From Brenneria izadpanahii (GTDB lineage: Bacteria > Pseudomonadota > Gammaproteobacteria > Enterobacterales > Enterobacteriaceae), in assembly GCF_017569925.1 (NCBI RefSeq), contig NZ_CP050854.1, forward strand, positions 4,030,001 through 4,094,000: DNA of 64,000 nucleotides, written 5' to 3'. Below, piece after piece: positions 61,243-64,000 of this stretch; the stretch's first letter is position 1; each line of letters begins with the position of its first letter. Below the pieces are notes generated by a model. The model had not been told where the DNA came from and made no database searches. It was given only the letters and a program-made list of their open reading frames with translations. The position numbers were made by a program, and so were the translations under genes.

Positions 61243-61926
61243 TCAGGCAATACTTTCCCGTCTTGACGGTAACCGATGTGTCCAGTTCCCCAGATAATGT
61301 CCGGGCGTGTAGAGGATCCGACGACGCTCATCGTTAAGGCTGTTCCCAATCACGACTTCACCCGCTACGCCGCAAAGCGACAACTGTATGTAGGCCATTC
61401 CAGCCGCCAGTGGATCAACATCCGTCGCGGAAACCCACAGGTGACGGTGCGAAGCGTAACCTGCCTGGTTAAGAACATCGGCATAGGCCAATACCATGCA
61501 ACCCGCTCCGCATGCAGGCTCGCTGAGCGTGATAAAGGGGCGCTGCTTAAACACCTTATTCACATCGCCCAGCTGTATTTTTGCCATCATGAGTGAAATT
61601 TCCCACGGCGTAAAAAACTGGCCGCGGTATTTGTCGCCCAGTTCCAACTGCATAAACACCCGGCCGAGGAAGTCACAGAACCCTGTTTGCAAGCCGTTAA
61701 CCACATGGGCAAGCAGTTGCGCCAGGCGACTCACATCCGTTTTTTCATAGCCACTGATTATTCGCATATATTTGTCCTCTCGCTTTTGGCTGAAGCAAAG
61801 GCGGTTCTCCAGCGCAATCACGCTGCAGCTGACAAAATCTTCGAACACCTTGTGGCGCTTATGGTATCGCGCAGTCTGGTTAAAAAGAGAAACAAAAGCC
61901 TTTTCATGGTTAATAACGCCGTTCAT
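61243..61926 (-). CDS. N6-adenine methylase-like protein lacking the NPPY motif
   Basis: A 227-residue protein; ATG at 61926 follows GGAGAG. The SAM-binding half of an N6 DNA methylase is clear: GQFFTPWEISLMM (motif X-like), LSEPACGAGCMVLAYA (motif I) and ATDVDPLAAGMAYIQLSL (motif II), then GNSL. The protein ends about 30 residues later, without any NPPY/NPPF/DPPY catalytic motif. Short proteins of this type occur on conjugative elements. Whether it methylates DNA, or only binds SAM or DNA, is not known. Confidence 0.82.
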   Translation of the reverse strand: MNGVINHEKAFVSLFNQTARYHKRHKVFEDFVSCSVIALENRLCFSQKREDKYMRIISGYEKTDVSRLAQLLAHVVNGLQTGFCDFLGRVFMQLELGDKYRGQFFTPWEISLMMAKIQLGDVNKVFKQRPFITLSEPACGAGCMVLAYADVLNQAGYASHRHLWVSATDVDPLAAGMAYIQLSLCGVAGEVVIGNSLNDERRRILYTPGHYLGNWTHRLPSRRESIA

Positions 61927-61988
61927 ACGTGCTCTCCATAAAAAAGGGAACACGTATCCCGTCAGGGAAACAATGTTCCCCAACGGGT

Positions 61989-62016
61989 AAAAAGGCCACC
62001 GTTGTCAGCGGTGGCC
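61989..62016 (-). terminator. Terminator after the DUF1281 gene
   Basis: On the minus strand GGCCACCG, loop CTGACAA, CGGTGGCC and TTTTT, 30 bases after the stop codon. Confidence 0.9.
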
Positions 62017-62045
62017 ACAGGTTAATTTAAACGAAAAGGCGGTGG

Positions 62046-62960
62046 TTAACTGGCAGTTGCATTTGACGAAAGCGGCACTGAATCCTTGTCTGCGTAGGTC
62101 AGGTACACAACCTCACCTTCAGGCTCTATTCGTCCGCCATCAACATGTTCGCCACGGTCGTAACAGTCATAACCACTGCGTTTCGCATCCGGCATAAACC
62201 AGGCATGCTCGACCTGGCAACTGAACTGCTCTGATAATATCCCGATAACTTCGCCTGCCGGCGGATACCACGGAGAGTCGAAATGCACCGTTAACGTGTT
62301 GATACCGTCACGAACGCAGCCGACGTTATGCCCACATGGCCATTCAACCCCGTACTGGCGGCCGTAAAGCCCGGGCGTTGTCGGCACGTCCCGCAACAGA
62401 TCCCCTGAACCATTCAGTTCAGTGGCCAAACGTGTCGGTATCAGCATCAGCATATCGCACGGGGCGGTATACTCAGGCATCATGCCCAGACGTTCCCAGC
62501 AATTGCCGGCATCAATGACAGGGCTGACGCCGACGATGCCAAACCAGTCCGCATACTGACGGGTGAGCACATCCGCAATACGATCCTGCGCCATGGCCGG
62601 GATGTTTTCCCACTTCACCGCATCGATGCCTGACTGGCGATAGGAACGTTCAATCAGCCGAATGTTCTCTGTCGTTAACGGCACATCCGCTTTCAGCAAC
62701 CCAACCCATTGTTCAAAGGCCAGATTCTGCGGCGATGCCACGCCAGGATGCGCCAGTAATCCTGGATAGGGTTCATAGATACCGGGCTTTACCGTCGCCG
62801 GCTTCAATATGCCGGCGCAACCTGCCAAAAACAGGCGGCAGCTCTGCAAAATGGCATGACGATAATCAGGCACCACATGGCCATTGGCCCATTTTTGCAC
62901 CTCATCCACAAACACGGATTGGCCAGTGATAATCAAACGATTGTTGCACCAGTTCGACAT
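62046..62960 (-). CDS. DUF1281 / YubB-like (Api92-type) protein
   Basis: A 304-residue protein starting MSNWCNNRLIITG, the hallmark of the DUF1281 family found on conjugative plasmids (F plasmid YubB) and phages. A YubB-type ferredoxin-like domain lies in the C-terminal part (VHFDSPWYPPAGEVIGILSE, FSCQVEHAWFMPDA, GEVVYLTYAD). Function is unknown; relatives are cargo of plasmids and ICEs near antirestriction genes. It is transcribed as its own unit between two hairpins. Confidence 0.8.
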   Translation of the reverse strand: MSNWCNNRLIITGQSVFVDEVQKWANGHVVPDYRHAILQSCRLFLAGCAGILKPATVKPGIYEPYPGLLAHPGVASPQNLAFEQWVGLLKADVPLTTENIRLIERSYRQSGIDAVKWENIPAMAQDRIADVLTRQYADWFGIVGVSPVIDAGNCWERLGMMPEYTAPCDMLMLIPTRLATELNGSGDLLRDVPTTPGLYGRQYGVEWPCGHNVGCVRDGINTLTVHFDSPWYPPAGEVIGILSEQFSCQVEHAWFMPDAKRSGYDCYDRGEHVDGGRIEPEGEVVYLTYADKDSVPLSSNATAS

Positions 62961-63001
62961 GGTAGTTCTCCTCTTCTTTACAAGAAAAAGAGGGAGTTTC
63001 C

Positions 63002-63031
63002 CCCATAGGGGGAGTGTCTCCCCCCTATGGG
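63002..63031. other. GC-rich hairpin upstream of the DUF1281 gene
   Basis: CCCATAGGGGGAG (63002-63014) and CTCCCCCCTATGGG (63018-63031) are complementary except one bulged C, with a three-base loop. It lies 42 bases before the DUF1281 ATG and after the stop of the small upstream gene, so it can be a terminator, attenuator or protein site. No clean T run follows directly. Confidence 0.6.
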
Positions 63032-63078
63032 TCAGGTGTTAAATCATGACAGTCAGGCTGATTACGCCTTCCTCTCTG

Positions 63079-63354
63079 TTAGCTGTATTCCTCTTCCGCC
63101 GCCAGGATAACCTTCAACTCATCGACTTCACGGATATACGGTGATAATGGCTGATAGTCAGTGGAATCAATGCGTTCAAGGTGGTACTTGTCCACCAGGG
63201 TGTTGATCGCCTCAAATGGCCGTATCCCGGCCTCATCTAAAGCAATAACGCAATCGTCTTCACACAGCTCGGTATCGTTTAACGTCAGGCCAAAATATTT
63301 GGCCAGAAGCATGCCGGCAGTGGATTGCCAGATTTGTTGTTCATGATTCATCAT
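63079..63354 (-). CDS. Small acidic protein of unknown function (ICE cargo)
   Basis: A 91-residue protein, strongly acidic (for example LCEDDCVIALDEAGIRPFEAI, DELKVILAAEEEYS). No family is recognised with certainty. Its ATG overlaps the ArdC stop codon (ATGA), so the two are translated together. Acidic charge and ArdC linkage would fit a DNA-mimic or accessory antirestriction role, but this is only a guess. Confidence 0.7.
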   Translation of the reverse strand: MMNHEQQIWQSTAGMLLAKYFGLTLNDTELCEDDCVIALDEAGIRPFEAINTLVDKYHLERIDSTDYQPLSPYIREVDELKVILAAEEEYS

Positions 63355-64000
63355 GATGCCTCTCTCATGCCGCTCACCGCGGATTCAGTCGACCCCATTT
63401 CTGCTTCGGCCAGAGGCGTTAACAGAAACTCGGATGCCTCCCTTGCCTGTTTGCTGGCACGAAAAATCGCACGTTTATCCTCATGCAGCACCTTAATCCA
63501 GGACTCAAGGTAACTGTCGTGCTGAACATGACCGAAGATCCCCAACTGCGCACATAAAAAAGCGCTGCCCAGCTCGGCCACCAGTTCTTCAAACGCATAA
63601 AGCGGATCGCCGAACCGGCGCGAAGTTAAGGTGATCCCCTCACGATTAAGCCGTTTGGCATGACCGGTACTGTGTACCAGTTCATGCAGCAACGTTGACC
63701 AGTAGTCCGCCTCGGTTCGAAACTGCCGAACCTGCGGCAAAACAATCTGGTCGCGGCCCGGTGAGTAAAACGCCTTGTCCTGGTAAATCCGGTCAAATTG
63801 AACGCCACAGGCTTCAACCATCGTATTAACCTGTTCCTGAACTTTCCCATCAACCCGAGTGACATCCTGTTCCGGAGCATCTGCCGGCGGTTCGCCGACA
63901 ACGCAATCCGGGAGGTCATCACACTGGGCGACGTTAAACAGATACAGGGGTTTCAGCATGGGTATTCGCATTTTCAGCGGGTTCCCGTCGTCGTCCAGTT
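63351..64000 (-). CDS. ArdC-type antirestriction zincin metallopeptidase (5' end outside window)
   Basis: The frame is open to the window edge (about 216 codons visible). The upstream residues (LDDDGNPLKMRIPMLKPLYL) read through the ATG at 63971, so that is not the start. The C-terminal polyvalent metallopeptidase domain has the zincin motif HELVHSTGH with a third ligand in FEELVAELGSAFLC. ArdC proteins combine an N-terminal single-strand DNA-binding domain, expected beyond the edge, with this domain and protect incoming conjugative DNA from restriction. It is coupled to the small acidic gene. Confidence 0.85.
   Translation of the reverse strand, partial: LDDDGNPLKMRIPMLKPLYLFNVAQCDDLPDCVVGEPPADAPEQDVTRVDGKVQEQVNTMVEACGVQFDRIYQDKAFYSPGRDQIVLPQVRQFRTEADYWSTLLHELVHSTGHAKRLNREGITLTSRRFGDPLYAFEELVAELGSAFLCAQLGIFGHVQHDSYLESWIKVLHEDKRAIFRASKQAREASEFLLTPLAEAEMGSTESAVSGMREAS

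Larger units (their letters stand above)
56587..64000. mobile_element. Integrative and conjugative element of SPI-7/HAI2/PFGI-1 type, tRNA-proximal end (continues beyond the window)
   Basis: From the tRNA-Phe 3' end to the window edge all genes are accessory and point toward the tRNA: tyrosine integrase, MobH/TraI-type protein, UvrD-type helicase, N6-methylase-like protein, DUF1281 protein, small unknown protein, ArdC-type protein. This gene set is typical of the SPI-7 / PFGI-1 / HAI2 family, whose members use tRNA-Phe or tRNA-Lys. The left attachment site is inferred to be the tRNA 3' end; the right copy and the secretion genes lie outside the window. Confidence 0.85.

Overview
The window is a gammaproteobacterial chromosome segment. 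Gene order and protein sequences resemble the E. coli ppnN-to-speC region, but some blocks are missing and others inserted. Short palindromic repeats with TATACCC ends, plus an integrative element in a phenylalanine tRNA gene beside speC, fit a plant-associated member of the Pectobacteriaceae (Pectobacterium, Dickeya or Brenneria type). This placement is inference; no 16S or other marker gene is present.

Region 1 (1-16 kb) is core. It holds ppnN (5' end outside the window), xni, the rlmM-ygdD pair, gcvA divergent from the small RNA gene gcvB, the lipoprotein gene ygdI, the csdA-csdE sulfur transfer pair, tcdA, mltA, two initiator tRNA genes, amiC and argA. A BisC/TorZ-type molybdoenzyme gene, broken by one missing base in a G run, sits between tcdA and mltA. 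argA carries a two-box ArgR operator touching its ribosome binding site.

Region 2 (16-43 kb) is also core. It holds the DNA repair set recD-recB-ptrA-recC, the prepilin-like cluster ppdA-ppdB-ygdB-ppdC, thyA-lgt, ptsP-rppH, mutH, a TerC-family gene (ygdQ), ygdR, tas, yggN, yggL-trmB, and mutY-yggX-mltC. The 0.7-kb rppH-mutH gap contains DnaA boxes at the place where E. coli has the DnaA-reactivating site DARS2.

Region 3 (43.4-53.7 kb) is an accessory block between mltC and speC, where E. coli has nupG. It contains a membrane-anchored AraC-type regulator facing a secreted alpha/beta hydrolase, a two-gene bacterial counterpart of the plant Tm-1 protein with a divergent TetR regulator and palindromic operators, a NemR-like TetR regulator followed by a DJ-1/PfpI protein and an aldehyde dehydrogenase (probably reactive aldehyde detoxification), and the asparagine permease ansP. 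speC closes the block.

Region 4 (56.5 kb to the end) starts with tRNA-Phe. It is followed by one end of an integrative and conjugative element of the SPI-7/HAI2/PFGI-1 type: tyrosine integrase, a MobH/TraI-type protein whose metal-binding histidines appear to be lost, a UvrD-type helicase, a short N6-methylase-like protein without the catalytic NPPY motif, a DUF1281/YubB-like protein, a small unknown protein and an ArdC-type antirestriction zincin cut by the window edge. All these genes read toward the tRNA.
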